A stretch of DNA of 64,000 bases from Dendrophyllia cribrosa (GCA_024195265.1 JAJLRJ010000002.1:53161907-53225906); one strand, 5' to 3'. Counted from the first letter of the stretch, positions 44,876 through 57,357 are shown. Translations and numbers: made by a program. The notes: generated from the letters alone by a model not told the origin.

Positions 44876-46659
44876 ACCTGGGCCCGGTTGTTCGAAAGCA
44901 GGGTTAAACTAACCTCCGGTTAGGCCTAACCGGAGGTTAAATTTCTTAACCGCGGGTTTGTTAACCCGAGGTTGAAATGGCGTTGTTCAAAGCGTAGTTA
45001 GAGGTCCGGTTAGTTAACCTCGGGTTAAGCGCGGCTAACCCACGGTTAGTATCCCATAATGCTCTTTAGAAGTTGTTTTGAAAAAGTTTGAAGCCGCTTC
45101 GCCCGATCCATTCAAAATGTTTCGAGTATAAAATAGTGAAATATTGTAGAATTTAAAGTTAACTCTATTTCTAGCTGAATAGTAGCTCTTCTGAGAAGAA
45201 TTTTGAGAGGATTTTCAAGGTCAAGCATCACAGGCAAGAAGGAAAAACGGCTCACCTTCACGGATTTGTATTCTTACGGCTAGAAGAAGCTGAACGTTTT
45301 GTGCATCTTTAAAGCTTATTTTCAAACAACTTGAAAATATTAACTAGCGTTGTGGAGGTCATCTGCGTGAAAAAAACTCTAGACTGACATCTTGAAGGTT
45401 ATTTAATTGGAGTCAAAAATGAAAAAGTAAGTAGAAAATTACTGGAATTAGTTTGATCTTGAGTTTATCATTTCAACAAGCCGCTTGTCTGATGTTTATT
45501 TCTCAAACTTTACACGGTGGCGACAGTTTTCTTGGATTCTCGGATATTATCCGAAAACATTTGTAAAAATGTAGTAGACTTGTATCATTTCATAGAAAGG
45601 CGGATTAATAAAACATGCTTTTTTACTGAAGTATATTTTTACTTCGTTATTTCATAGAAAATTAGAATAAAAGGACACAATTCTTTTGTTGTTTAATATT
45701 GCAGTGCTGATACGCTGGGATCAGTGCAGTGGCGTAAAATAGCCCGTAAAATAGGGAATAAAGTCAATATAAATTTTTGCGAAAATGTGTTTACAATAAA
45801 ATTACTTTCAGTTTCGCACGCTGGTACATAGGGCGAAAAAATATAGTTTCGGAGCGGCCGGCGCCATTTCGAGTTGTTATTTTCCCGCTTTTCATGGAGT
45901 AATTTCGCAAAGATGGCCTCTGAAGTTAAATATTTTCCGATAACACAGAAAACTTCATACCGGCTGAATACTGAACAGCTTGAATTGCCGGCCTTTTCTT
46001 AGATTTTATGCCGGTTAAGTTTTTCTTGAAGTTTGGTTGTAATTTTAGGGGAGACGGAGGGAGCCCAAACAAGTAAAGGCAAACTTTCTGCTGATCCGAA
46101 GAGTTCAAAATAATTGCTACCATTGCTCTATTGTTTGAAAAGTGAAAAAAGCTCTTCATGGATTTTTAAGAACCCGATTTATCTTTTAAAAGGTAGAAAC
46201 TAAGCCAGGGAGAACTGTCGGAGTTTCAATTTGACGACTGTACCGCTCGCTTGTCATTTTTCACCGTGATTTTTCCACCATATCGTTTTTGATTAGTGAT
46301 GAGTTCAGCGTTCGTTGGAGCCAATTTCGCCATTATAACGCTCTTTTACAACCTGTCATACAAAAAGAAGGTTGTCACCCAGCTATAGTGAGGACCTTAT
46401 TCATCTTCCATGAATTTATTGTTGTTTTTGAAAACGTTTCGTTGCCGTAAATCATAGAATGTTTGTCAAATTTAACCCGAGGTTAGTTTTTTAACCCACC
46501 TAGCTAGGAGGGTTAAATTTAACCCGCTGTTTAACACGAGTTTAGCCTTAACCTGTCTTTGAACAACAGAATTAACCTGCGGTTAAAACTTAACCTCAGG
46601 TTAGAGCGATTTAACCCGAGGTTAGGATTTAACCGGCTTTCGAACAACCGGGCCCTGGT
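44876..46659. mobile_element. TIR transposon upstream of TMPPE copy 1
   Basis: Left end ACCTGGGCCCGGTTGTTCG, right end CGAACAACCGGGCCCTGGT. Subterminal GGTTAAC/AACCTC-type repeats occur at both sides. Related to 12860-14278. No transposase is recognisable. It ends 42 bp before the TMPPE start codon. Confidence 0.75.
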
Positions 46660-46701
46660 ATATAGAAACCGCGTGAGGCCTAGTATCGAAATTGTTTCAA
46701 G

Positions 46702-49176
46702 ATGGCGTCAGGAATGGACAAAGTACTCGTGGCTGTTGGGGCGATTATTAGCATTAATGTTGTCTCCATCCTCGGAACTTCCTTCTTAAACCTAAATGAA
46801 AAAATCAAATATAAACTCATCCTGGTTCAGGGTTTACTAACATTGCAATCTGTCATGTTTTTCGCTGCAAGATATCTATGGATCCGTCTGTGCTGGCCAT
46901 TATTCGGTTTCCCTTCATTTCTAAACAGAGCTCTGTTGACAATCGTGATCATCGTTCTCAGCTTATCACAAGGTAGCATTGTTCTTGGGTTCATATTTTC
47001 TAGCATCGAGCCGCACTGGATTTCTCTGTTATCTTACTCGTGTTTGGGACTGTTGATTCTGTTGACCACAACAACTGCCATGTCTGATTTGTTTACATGG
47101 ATATTTAGCCTATCTAGCTCAGTTTATTCGAGAACGCACTACGCGAGACTTCAAGTCATCGTAATCCTAATAATTGCCATGACGTTGGCGATTCTTTCAC
47201 TGCAAAATGGCATCAAGGAACCTTTAGTGAAAAAAGTTAAAATACCACTGAGAAACCTTCCGCCAGAATTTAATGGGTTTACCATAGTACTGCTGCCTGA
47301 TTTGCATGTTGGGCCTACCGTTGGTAGGAGGATGCTTGATAGGGTGGTAAAGACAACAAATCAGTTAAATCCAGATGTTGTATCCATAACGGGAGACTTG
47401 GTTGATGCTACTATGTATCAGATTCGGCAGGCAGTCAAACCACTGCTCAAGTTAAGAGCAAGATACGGAGTATATTTTGTCACAGGTAGGGACTTGTTTT
47501 CATGTTTGAATTGAAGACAATATTAGGTAGTTTCTTGGTGTTGCGGATGGTGTGATCAAATGACGTAAAAGCAAGTGACTTAAAACAAAAGATTCAAAAG
47601 ACACTGGACAATACCCACACCACAACACAAAAGCTAACCAACAATGGCTTCCGCAACACCAAGAAACACCCCAATATTAGTACCAGTGGTGGATCGAGAA
47701 CAGGTGCCTTGTATCCAACTCTCTTCCCTCCAACGTTATCCCCATGGGTAAGGCAAGTGACCATTACATATTGCGGGCTCAATATTAATTACAGCCACTG
47801 GAGCAAGTCATGAATTAAAAAGTTATTTTCACGTATGGTATTAATATGGGGTGAGCTACCTTCCCTTCAACCCTGTGTGTAAGACAGATGGCCATTACAT
47901 ATTGCAGGCTCAATGTCAACAGCTCATTGGCCGACTGATCGATCAGGTGAATTTTGTCTTCAACTACTATAACTTGCTCAATGTTTTGCATAGTCACAAG
48001 TTAAAACTGTTTCACTTTGTATCATGGGTGATCTTTATCTGTTGACATATCTTAGGGAACCATGATTACTACACTGGTGATGTTGATGGCTGGATCAAGG
48101 AGCTGGAATATCTTGGTGTGACTCCACTCCGTAACTCTCATGTTCTGTTAACACATCCTAACCAACCTCAGGCAAAACTCTGTATAGCTGGTGTGGATGA
48201 CATTGAAGGTGGATTTCTCAGGTGAGGGTGCATGCATAAAAGCCAGTTCACACATGTGATTTTTGTCTAAATTTATTTTCTTGCATTTGACAGTGCAATT
48301 TTTGTCACATGCAAGTTGCATCTTCAAATCACATTGTAGAGTAACAGAGATTGTAGTGCGATTTGGGCATGATTTATCGCCGTGATATTGCAGTGGTTTC
48401 AAACCAATGCAACTTGGCAGCGATTCTTGTGAAATCGCACCCAAATCGCACAGACATCTCTGCTAGTTTACACTTGTGAAAGGAGTTACATTGGAGATTG
48501 CAACAATAATGCATTTAATGTAAACAGGCCTTCAGGCAAAGTAATATGGCAACATTTTCCTACAAATTGTTACATAACAATGTTGCATTACAAGTTTGTT
48601 GCATGTGTTACCAGTTATGCCAAATCAATTTTTCATGTTGTAGAAAGCAGACGTCCCTTTACTTTTTGCAACATAGTAGGCACACCAAACAATCTCAACT
48701 TTCAATGCAACATTGTTCAATGTTGCACGACAAGTTCCACAAAAATGTTGCAGCATTACTCTGCCTTTAAAGAGCCTTGCATTGATGTTTGGCTCATATT
48801 GCATTTTCCGTTGCTATTAAAAATAAATCACATTTTGGTCATTTTCAGATCAGGGGATCATGGCACTGATATAAGCAAGGCACTGAAAGAAGTCCATTCC
48901 AGTATTCCAACAGTTCTTCTTGCTCACCGACCTAAAGTTGCTAAACTGGCCTTGGATGAGTACAATGTTGGTCTTGTTTTAACTGGCCACACACATGGAG
49001 GACAGTTGTTCCCGATACATCTGTGGCATCTTGTCCGAGAACCATACTTTGCGGGGTTGTACCAGCACAAGTCAGGATCATATGTGTATGTCTCCAGCGG
49101 AGTTCATTTTTGGGGCATGCCAATGAGATTATGGTCAGAGGCAGAAATAACTCATGTTACTTTAACTTCTTCATAA
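46702..49176 (+). CDS. TMPPE: Transmembrane metallophosphoesterase, copy 1
   Basis: Three exons: 46702-47485, 48056-48221, 48849-49176. All junctions are GT-AG and the frame closes to 425 residues. The N-terminal half has about five membrane segments (roughly residues 7-27, 38-58, 75-100, 108-130 and 148-168). The C-terminal half is a calcineurin-like phosphoesterase domain with its metal-binding motifs: PDLHVG (D200, H202), GDLVDA (D232), GNHDYY across the first junction (N263, H264), AHRP, and GHTHGGQ in exon 3. All metal ligands are present, so it should be catalytically competent; the substrate of TMPPE proteins is not known to me. A second full copy lies at 57938-60293. The start codon lies 42 bp after a transposon end. 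Confidence 0.92.
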
Positions 49177-49449
49177 CATTAGCACAGACACTGTGGTTGC
49201 AATGAATATTTGAAAGTGAAAACCGTACTCGCCAAACTGGGTGAGTGATGCATCTGCTGGTTGACTGATATTAATTTTGTGGTATACTCTTCAAGGGCAG
49301 TGTAGAAAAGTAAAGTAGATATATTTAACATTTTGTATTTTTACTTTTTAACTTTATAGAGAAACATGGTTTTCCTAGATTTCTGGATGCATATAATGCA
49401 CGTGATTGTATGTATAAACGATAGTGCTTGTAAATTATTGTAGAGACAG

Positions 49450-49940
49450 TGTGGTTCAGGGTCGGAGTGCTGCACTTTAAATACCAAGTTCAATTCCTTT
49501 TGTGACCACTTGATGGAGTTGTTTCATGGTAGACCCGAGTTTAACTCCTTGGTCACGCTTGTAAATTAGCCAACCAGGTTGCCTCCTGCCAGTTGGCATT
49601 TTTTACCTGTTATGTTCAATTATTTGAAGTATTTGTTTCCAATGTTGCTTGTTTCAGTATCCTTGAAAAGTCCCTTAAAGTGAGAGGATAATAATATTTA
49701 ATAAGTTTTGTATATATTTTTAATTAATAACTTTTACATTTTACATTTAGTTAACGATAACTATTTTAATTTGTTATCATTTTTAATTATAGCTTATTAA
49801 CTTAAATTTTTACACTTCTAATGAAGTTTTATTTTGTATCTTTTATCTTTATTATTTCGTGGTGTACCTGGAAACTAGCGCTTAAGCTTAGCGCACTGAT
49901 CACGTTAAATAAAGGGTTGATTGATTGATTGATTATTTGA
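49450..49940 (+). repeat. Possible tRNA-derived SINE remnants and GATT repeat
   Basis: AAGTTCAATTCC near 49485 resembles a tRNA B-box. At the end, GTTAAATAAAGGG is followed by a short GATT repeat (49915-49937), a typical SINE-like tail. Neither forms a tRNA. A counterpart of the first part lies at 60620-60720 in the duplicate. Confidence 0.35.
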
Positions 49941-50377
49941 AGTATCTTTATTATTTTTTTGTGTATTTAAAATAATTGTTTATAAATTATATTGAAACCC
50001 TGCCTTGCGATATTACAGTTCAGTCAATTTCTTTTTGGAAAACTCTTTCTATTTGACCACCCTGGTAATGCAACCAACAGCCACCTCTTAGAATGAGACA
50101 TAACTGCAAAAAGCAAATTGATAAAATTTGAAAAATTGAACGTTTTGATGGCAAACTCTTATATTCACATTATAACACAATTAGCTTGGTAATTGAAGGG
50201 GTCGGGGCATAACCGACCTATGTTGTTTTTTAGGTTGTCTTTTTTGTTTTTCCCACTCAGATTTGTCCTTTTTTGGCATGTAAACTACAAATTAAGAAGA
50301 TGGTGTCGACGTTGTAGGTCACCGTGAAACGACTTCACAAAAAATTACTAGAATTGCGACACCAAGTGTGATTATAG

Positions 50378-50460
50378 CCTGCGTAGCAGGCGCATGAAAA
50401 TGATATCCTTCGCGCACCCTGTTCTTTCTTGTGCCCATATTTATTTTCATGCGCCTGTAT
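50378..50460. repeat. Palindromic element
   Basis: AGGCGCATGAAAATGATATC is complemented by ATTTTCATGCGCCT. Its left end GCCTGCGTAGC is shared with 15321-15452. Confidence 0.65.
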
Positions 50461-50747
50461 ACCTGCCAATTTAATTTTTTTCGAGTGATAGGCGTGAGAA
50501 TTTTTTCGTGGGAGTGCCAGGCTTTACGAAGGCGACCCGACCAAATCCGAAGAGAACCCGATCTATTCCGAAGATGTACGAAGATGTTCCGAAGAATTCG
50601 AAAGTTTCCATGGACCGCAGACCTCCGTTTAACAACATCCTGCTGTTATTGTAATGTTCAAAACGATAAAAATCTACAAAAAAGTGCCATATTTCCACGG
50701 CAGGGGTAATTCGCCGGACGCCGAAATGTCTGTCAGCGGTTAATCTT

Positions 50748-51149
50748 GTGAAACATGTGCTTCACCATGGCGGAGCGAATTGTCATTTCGAGCAGGCGTT
50801 AAGTCTTGTACTACCAATAAAACAACATTTAACCTGTAATTCTAGTAACCTCACATATATGATCGAATGTAAAAAAAATTGTAAGAAACAGTATATAGGG
50901 GAAACCGAACGCACGATTCGTGAACGCTTCACAGAACACAGACAAGGGACAAACGACCCACATCACGCCAACTCCACAGCAGCGGTCCCTACACATTTCA
51001 ACTTACCAGGCCACTCTTCCGCGGACATGAGACTTATCCCGCCTGAACTGCAGCCTATCATCAATGCTTACCGTCGAAAAGCACGCGGAGCCTTTTTTAT
51101 TCATAGAAGGGACACTTTATCACCAGAAGGCATTAGGAACGAACGCTGA
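50748..51149 (+). pseudogene. C-terminal fragment of a Penelope-like element (GIY-YIG endonuclease)
   Basis: 133 codons covering the end of a PLE protein. GIY-YIG nuclease features are visible: LTYMIECKKNC, then YIGETERTIRERFTEH. The reverse transcriptase is absent, so this is a 5'-truncated copy. A second copy of the same family, inverted and frameshifted, is at 56636-57215; both share the 5' junction GGCAGGGGTAATT. Confidence 0.8.
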
Positions 51150-51282
51150 ACTCAGTTTTATATCATACACTTTATATTATTTTTATCTTATGTTTACAAG
51201 TGCGCTGTCTACATGTCATGTATTAGCCATGTATTTTTCAAATTTTAAGAGCCGTTACAATGTTTTCTTTCAGTATAGCCGG

Positions 51283-51645
51283 CCCTGAGGAATACTAGTT
51301 CTATTAGTCGAAATATTGGCCATTTAACAAATCTGCCCTTTGCCGTAGTGCCAGCCCTGCATTCAGCTTTATGTTTAAGTGAATTAACACTCGCTGATGT
51401 ATGCGATGTATTCACCTTCACCTTCCGATTCATCGCTAAAACGAAGACAGAATGGCAAATGTTATTAACTAGATAGAGCACACTCCACAAAAAACGAATG
51501 TAATGCGAAGTGTCCTAAAACAATTGGGCGGTAAAAATATAAAGCTGAATGCAAGGCTGGCACTACGGCAACGGGCAGATTTATTATTAAGATGGCCAAT
51601 ATTTCGACTAATAAAACTAGTCTTCCTCAGGGCCAGGGCTATACT
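51283..51645. repeat. Inverted repeat of PLE non-coding end
   Basis: CTATTAGTCGAAATATTGGC (about 51300-51320) recurs inverted near 51595-51620, and GCCAGCCCTGCATTCAGCTT (about 51350) recurs inverted near 51540. So two PLE tails meet tail-to-tail here, as is common in PLE insertions. A fragment also lies at 7815-7860. Confidence 0.7.
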
Positions 51646-51652
51646 GAACATT

Positions 51653-53531
51653 ACAAAAATAAGTTCGGTGGCTGCGTGGCACTTGGATTTCATGAAAAAA
51701 CTTTTATAAATGTTATTTTAAAGTGCCAAAGTTTTTGAATAAGTTCCAAACGTTTCGGGCTTTGCCCTTCTTCAGTGGAAATATGTTCGTTGAGAAATAC
51801 GCCACGACATCTAAAGTTTAAATGATTGTTTCTTGCATGCGCGCGCGCGACCTTCAGAAGAAACGAAAGTTAGTATTTAGGCCGTGCGGTTGACAGGTAC
51901 CAAGTTGGAAAATAAGACGCATCTCCTGCCGTTTCCTTTGCTTGTTTCCGCCGCAGAGCTTGACGCCGCAAACCTGCACGTCATCCGCAGAGTGTCCATT
52001 GGAACTGAAGTGCTCTGCGACTGGAAAACCAGGTGCACTCTTGGTAATACTCCTGAGATGTTCGCCAAACCGTTCCCTAAGAGTGCGCCCAGTTTCGCCG
52101 ATGTAAATGGCAGGGCAGCGACGGCAGGAGATGCAGTATATAAGGCCAGATGACAGATGCCTTCACTTTCAATGGCGAATTTTACCATCAAACAGGGGGA
52201 GTCGCCATGGGCAGTAAGATGGGCCCTAACTATGCGTGCCTTTTCGTGGGATATGTCGAAGACCAAATCATGCGACACTACACCGGCTTCATACCTCAAC
52301 TCCACAAGCGATACATTGATGATATCGTAGGGGTCGCGAATTGCAACCGCGTTCAACTGGAAGAATACATTGATTTTGTTTCCAACTTTCACCCTGCACT
52401 TCAATTCACACATTCTATCTCTGAAACCGAACTGCCTTTCCTTGATATCAATTTACGCATTTCTGGCAATCGAATCTCTACTTCCATCTACTACAAGCCC
52501 ACAGATACCCACAGTTATCTTCACCACCAGTCATCACATCCTCGACACTGCAAAGAAAGCCTACCTCACAGTCAGCTCTTACGCCTTCGACGCCTCTGCT
52601 CTGACGACGCCGACTTTCTAGCAAGAGCACACGAAATGGCCTCTTTCTTTGAAAGGCGTGGTTACAATGCACACACTCTCCAACATGATCTTGAGGAAAT
52701 CCGACATGTCACACAGACCGACGCCCTCAAACGGAACACCTTGGCGGATGAAAAGGAGAGCAGGATTCCTTTGGTTCTTACTTACCATCCTCTGAACAAC
52801 AGAATCAAACGGATTTTGCTCGACAACTTCAGCATCATATCGAACGACCCTGAAACCAAGGAAATATTTCCTCAGCCACCAATGATCGCTTATCGCCGAG
52901 ATCAAAACCTACGAAACGTCTTGGTCCACACGTCCGACACAAATCAAGCTACTTCGCCCGCAGGTTCTGCTCCTTGTCGACACCCCCGCTGCCGTACCTG
53001 TAACCACATCTCAAATGACACTACTCTACTAGCTCCAAAAAGGTCCTTCATCATCAGAGAGTCCTTTACCTGTCTGTCATCTGGCCTTATATACTGCATC
53101 TCCTGCCGTCGCTGCCCTGCCATTTACATCGGCGAAACTGGGCGCACTCTTAGGGAACGGTTTGGCGAACATCTCAGGAGTATTACCAAGAGTGCACCTG
53201 GTTTTCCAGTCGCAGAGCACTTCAGTTCCAATGGACACTCTGCGGATGACGTGCAGGTTTGCGGCGTCAAGCTCTGCGGCGGAAACAAGCAAAGGAAACG
53301 GCAGGAGATGCGTCTTATTTTCCAACTTGGTACCTGTCAACCGCACGGCCTAAATACTAACTTTCGTTTCTTCTGAAGGTCGCGCGCGCGCATGCAAGAA
53401 ACAATCATTTAAACTTTAGATGTCGTGGCGTATTTCTCAACGAACATATTTCCACTGAAGAAGGGCAAAGCCCGAAACGTTTGGAACTTATTCAAAAACT
53501 TTGGCACTTTAAAATAACATTTATAAAAGTT
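51653..53531 (+). mobile_element. 5'-truncated Penelope-like element with inverted leading copy
   Basis: About 455 bp at the left (51697-52156) is the inverted copy of the right end (53083-53537), joined to a truncated forward element. The two arms look identical over the part I compared (89 identical codons in the shadow frames 51884-52153 and 53077-53346). The whole is flanked by TATACTGAACATT on both sides (51640-51652, 53532-53544), probably a 13-bp target duplication. Inverted partial copies at the 5' side are known for Penelope elements. Arm identity points to recent insertion. Confidence 0.8.
52150..53376 (+). CDS. PLE reverse transcriptase (C-terminal part) with GIY-YIG endonuclease
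   Basis: An open frame of 408 codons coding for the later part of a PLE polyprotein. The first part is the reverse transcriptase from the GGVAMGSKMGP block through the catalytic RYIDDI (about 52309-52326) and LPFLDINL, so the earlier RT motifs are missing. A linker with CRHPRCRTC follows, a putative zinc site typical of PLEs. The C-terminus is a GIY-YIG nuclease: LIYCISCRRCPAIYIG, then GRTLRERFGEH. The frame is undamaged, but the N-terminal truncation should make it inactive. The apparent start (ATG at 52150) is a product of the inverted-repeat junction, not a natural start. Confidence 0.88.
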   Translation: MTDAFTFNGEFYHQTGGVAMGSKMGPNYACLFVGYVEDQIMRHYTGFIPQLHKRYIDDIVGVANCNRVQLEEYIDFVSNFHPALQFTHSISETELPFLDINLRISGNRISTSIYYKPTDTHSYLHHQSSHPRHCKESLPHSQLLRLRRLCSDDADFLARAHEMASFFERRGYNAHTLQHDLEEIRHVTQTDALKRNTLADEKESRIPLVLTYHPLNNRIKRILLDNFSIISNDPETKEIFPQPPMIAYRRDQNLRNVLVHTSDTNQATSPAGSAPCRHPRCRTCNHISNDTTLLAPKRSFIIRESFTCLSSGLIYCISCRRCPAIYIGETGRTLRERFGEHLRSITKSAPGFPVAEHFSSNGHSADDVQVCGVKLCGGNKQRKRQEMRLIFQLGTCQPHGLNTNFRFF

Positions 53532-53544
53532 TATACTGAACATT

Positions 53545-54360
53545 GCCCGGAATGCCATTGTCTTTCGCGACATGTACTTACAGTGCCCAGTTTCTTGATG
53601 CGCAGCATAATTATTTGCATATGCAGAACCAGTCGGTTGTATTTGCTCAACAGAATAAGCTTTGGGAATATTCTCTAGTCTCTTGGCAGATTCAACTGCT
53701 GTCAATAGCAAAGCGCACAAATGACGTCAGTACTCATGTTTGTCTGAGTTTATAATTTATTCTTGTTTATTCTTGCATTTCTGACAATAGAAATTCGTTA
53801 TTGGGAATCCCCTGAGAGTCACTTTTGGTTTGTTTGTCTGAGTTTTAGTTCTATAAATAGTAATTGTGCGCTTCGCTATTACACGGTGTGATGCGTGATG
53901 TAAATCCCAAGGTGTGATAAAGTTAACAATCGCGCTGTAATTAAAGGCGGGCCGCGCTCTTTTCAAAGCATTTTGTTAACAAATTCGTGTGCGGCAAGAT
54001 TTTATTTATTTTTTGAATCTTTCGATTCGCAATGGTTAGAGCGCGATGGCAAAAACATTTTCCGCAGAACATGGTTTTCAGTTAAAAGCTTTGCCAAATA
54101 GCGAGAGCGAGGCGCGGGTCACTCGCTTGTTCGTTACGCTTTTTTACTCGCGCTCTTTACAGAACTTTAATATGGCGGACGACTGATGAGGCTCGAAGAC
54201 CGAAATATTTTATCAAACTATCGCGTTTAAACAGTGTTTAGATCGTTTTAAAGTTATTTCAAGTGCATCGAATGTCTATAAAAGACGTAATGTCTTATTC
54301 TTCTCGCTCTTTACAGAGCGCTTCGTCAACAAATTCGTGTGCGGCAAGATTTTCATTTTT
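53545..54360 (-). repeat. Composite repeat, inverted copy 2
   Basis: Shares with 36566-37175 (inverted) and 55000-55200 the block GCCCGGAATGCCATTGTCTT, then CGACATGTACTTACAGTGCC and TTATTTGCATAT. Further in, it shares ACAAATTCGTGTGCGGCAAG, which repeats several times to 55580. Confidence 0.65.
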
Positions 54361-55875
54361 AAAAAGCCAGGGTGAAACTAACCGCCAAAGTACTTAGTTT
54401 TTTGTTATTGAGTAAAACATACACCTTGTTTCGCCATTTCCCCCATTTTCTTTGTAATTTGGCTCTTTTGTCAGACGGAAGCTTTTCAAATTTAGCGCTC
54501 TCGACCGTAAGAAGGTCCCGGATATGTCGCTGTATTCTTGGCGATGATACTTTGCGATGCCAGTCATGGAGTAGGATGCAACCTCCCCTACCCCAGGACA
54601 CTTTGTGATGCCAGTCATGGAGTAGCGTGCACCCCCAGGACACTTTGTGATGCCAGTCATGGAGTAGCGTGCACCCGCCCAGGACACTTTGTGATGCCAG
54701 TCATGAAGTAGCGTGCCACCCCCCCAGGACACTTTGTAATCCCAGACATGGAGTAGCGTGCCACCCCCAAGACACTTTGTGATGCCAGGCATGGAGTAGC
54801 GTGCACCCCCCCCCCCCCCCCCCCCCCAGGACACTTTGTGATGCCAGTCATGGAGTAGCGTGCACCCGCCCAGGACACTTTGTGATACCAGGCATGAAGT
54901 AGCGTGCACCCGCCCAGGACACTTTGTGATGCCAGTCATGACGTAGCGTGCCACCCCCCCAGGACACTTTGTGATGCCAGTCATGGAGTAGCGAGGCATC
55001 GCCCGGAATGCCATTGTCTTTCGCGACATGTACTTACAGTGCCCAGTTTCTTGATGCGCAGCATAATTATTTGCATATACAGAACCAGTCGGTTGTTTTT
55101 TCTCAAAATAATAAGCTTTGGGAATACTCTAGTCTCTAGTATTTTGGGGATTCAACTGCTGTCGATTCAACTGCTGCACGGTTTGTTGCTCTTTTCAAAG
55201 CATTTTGTCAACAAATTCGTGTGCGGCAAGATTTTCATTTTGACTCGTTAGATTCGCAATGGTCAGAGTACGATGGCAAAAACATTTTCCGCAGAACATG
55301 GTTTTCAGTTAAAAGCTTTGCCAAATAGCGAGCGCAATGCGCGGGTCATTCGCTTGTTCGTTACGCTTTTTTACTCGTGCTCTTTACAGAACTTTAATAT
55401 GGCGTACGACTGAAGAGGCTCGAAGACCGAAATATTTTATCAAACTATCGCGTTTTAACAGTGTTTAGATCGTTTTCAAGTTATTATAAGTGCGTCGAAT
55501 GTCTATAAAAGACGTGGTGTCCTATTCTTCTCGCTCTTTACAGAGCGTTTTGTCAACAAATTCGTGTGCGGGAAGATTTTCATTTTGACTCGTTAGATTC
55601 GCGATAGTCAGAGTACGATGGCAAATACATTTTTCGCATAACATGGTTTTCAGTTAAAAGCGTTGCCAAATAGCGAGCGTGAATCACGGGTCACTCGCTT
55701 GTACGTTGCGCTTTGTTTCTCGTGCTCTTTACAAAGCGTTTGCAGTCCAGATCTAGACGCGCTCTTTTACTCGATCGGTTAACGTAGTTCAGACCTAGAG
55801 TATATTAACTGAGATTTTAAAAAAATTATACAGGCCTTTCTATTTGCCGGACAATGAGAAATGTGAAATAAATGA
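54360..55875 (-). repeat. Composite repeat with 44-bp minisatellite, inverted copy 3
   Basis: 54552-55000 has about ten units of the same minisatellite as 37175-38100, reading here CACTTTGTGATGCCAGTCAT; one unit has a C run of about 20 near 54810. 55000-55875 is the inverted form of 36474-37175, ending at GCCGGACAATGAGAAATGTG. The start (54365-54545) recurs at 56470-56635. Confidence 0.7.
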
Positions 55876-56635
55876 TGGCTTCTCTTTGAAATCCTAACTT
55901 GGACAAACAAAAAGCAAGCGCCCGTCTCTCACGACTGAGGGAACTTACATTGTTTGTGTTGAGATAATTATTCAAATTTGAATCTGTTTGCCGGTCTCGT
56001 GGGAGTTCGTATGAAGACATTTTGAAGGGGGCAGTACGCAGCTCTGATTTGCTGAGAAAACAATAGAACAAACAACACAACAATGGACCCTAGCTCTGAA
56101 AACCATAAAGCTGCGTGATATAGGGGTCCAATAAAATTAGTGGTTGTTGATAGCTGCATGGTATCTGTTTTGGAGCGCCATTTTTAGTTTACGGAACACC
56201 TTCTAGAAAATAGCGCTTTGATACTATTTCCACGCATCCTATTAAATACAAACTTCGCCAATCTTTTGTTTAGACACGAGGCTAACATTTCCAGGGTGAA
56301 CCTTAGTTAGCAAGTCCTTTGTTGAAGAGAAAGACCATCCTGAATATCAATGCCGTGTTTTTTCCATACTGAAATCTGCGAAGAAAACGAATTTTAGAAC
56401 GCGATTCGAAAGTAGTTGTCCAAATCTCAGGCAAACAGAAGGGTTTTAAATGATTCCTTAACACCTCTTCTGAAAAAGCCAGGGTGAACCTAACCGCCAA
56501 AGTACTTAGTTTTTTTGTTATGGAGTAAAACATACCCCTAGCTTGTTTCACCGTTTTCCCCAAAACGGAAGCTTTTCAAATTTAGCGCTCTGCACCGTAA
56601 GAAGGTCCCGGATATGTCGCTGTATTCTCGGCGAT
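55876..56635. other. Repeat-derived spacer
   Basis: 56470-56635 repeats 54365-54545 (GAAGGTCCCGGATATGTCGC in both). The rest shows no gene. Confidence 0.5.
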
Positions 56636-57215
56636 GTGAAAACATTGTAACGGCTCCTAAAATTTGAAAAATACATGGTTATAAATGATTGGCTAATACA
56701 TGACATGTAGACAGCGCACTTGTAAACATAAGATAAAAATAATATATAGTGTATGAGTTCAGCGTTCGTTCCTTCGGTTTATGCCTTCTGGTGATAAAGT
56801 GTTCCCTCTATGAATTAAAAAGGCCTCGCGTGCTTTTCGACGGGAAGCATCGTGATGGTAGGCTGCAGTTCAAGCGGGATGAGTCTCATGTCCGCGGAAG
56901 AGTGACCTGGTAAGTTGAAATGTGTAGGGACCGCTGCTGTGGAGTTGGCGTGATGTGGGTTGTGTGTCCCTTGTCTGTGTTCTGTGTTCGTGAAGCGTTC
57001 ACGAATCGTGCGTTTGGTTCCCCTATGTACAGCTGTACTGTTTTTTTTACATTTATTACAAGTTCGATCATATATGTGAGGTTACTAGAATTACAGGTTA
57101 AATGTTGTTTTATTGGTAGTACAAGACTTTTTATACCTGCTCGAAATAACAATTCGCTCCGCCACGGTGAAGCACGGCGTTCGGCATTCAGCGTTCGGCA
57201 AATTACCCCTGCCGA
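56636..57215 (-). pseudogene. Second fragment of the PLE family seen at 50748
   Basis: Minus-strand copy of the GIY-YIG region with LVLPIKQHLTCNSSNLTYMI shared with the first copy; an internal frameshift follows immediately (the YIGE motif is still visible). Tail sequence GGAGCCGTTACAATGTTTT matches 51245-51270. Non-functional. Confidence 0.7.
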
Positions 57216-57357
57216 TATTTCCATGGACGTAACTATATTTTAATTGGACCATGCGATCAGTTAAGGCTGGTAGCTCAAATCTGTTAGTCAGGCGTGAGAA
57301 ATTGCTTCATAGGCGTGAGATCGGAGTTTGGACTCGCAGGCGTGAGATTCACGTCTA

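Larger units (their letters stand above)
46660..50210 (+). repeat. Segmental duplication, unit 1
   Basis: This stretch, including the TMPPE gene, short 5' flank (GAAACCGCG ... GAGGCCTAGTATCGA) and about 1 kb of 3' flank, is repeated in direct orientation at about 57720-61440. Introns and 3' flank diverge by indels while exons stay close. Confidence 0.8.

Noticed and set aside
51247..51490. Small minus-strand frame near 51245-51490
   Set aside because: Lies in the PLE non-coding inverted repeat; no domain.
51877..52413. 178-codon minus-strand frame
   Set aside because: It is the inverted arm of the PLE read through the junction; the real coding direction is 52150-53376 plus.
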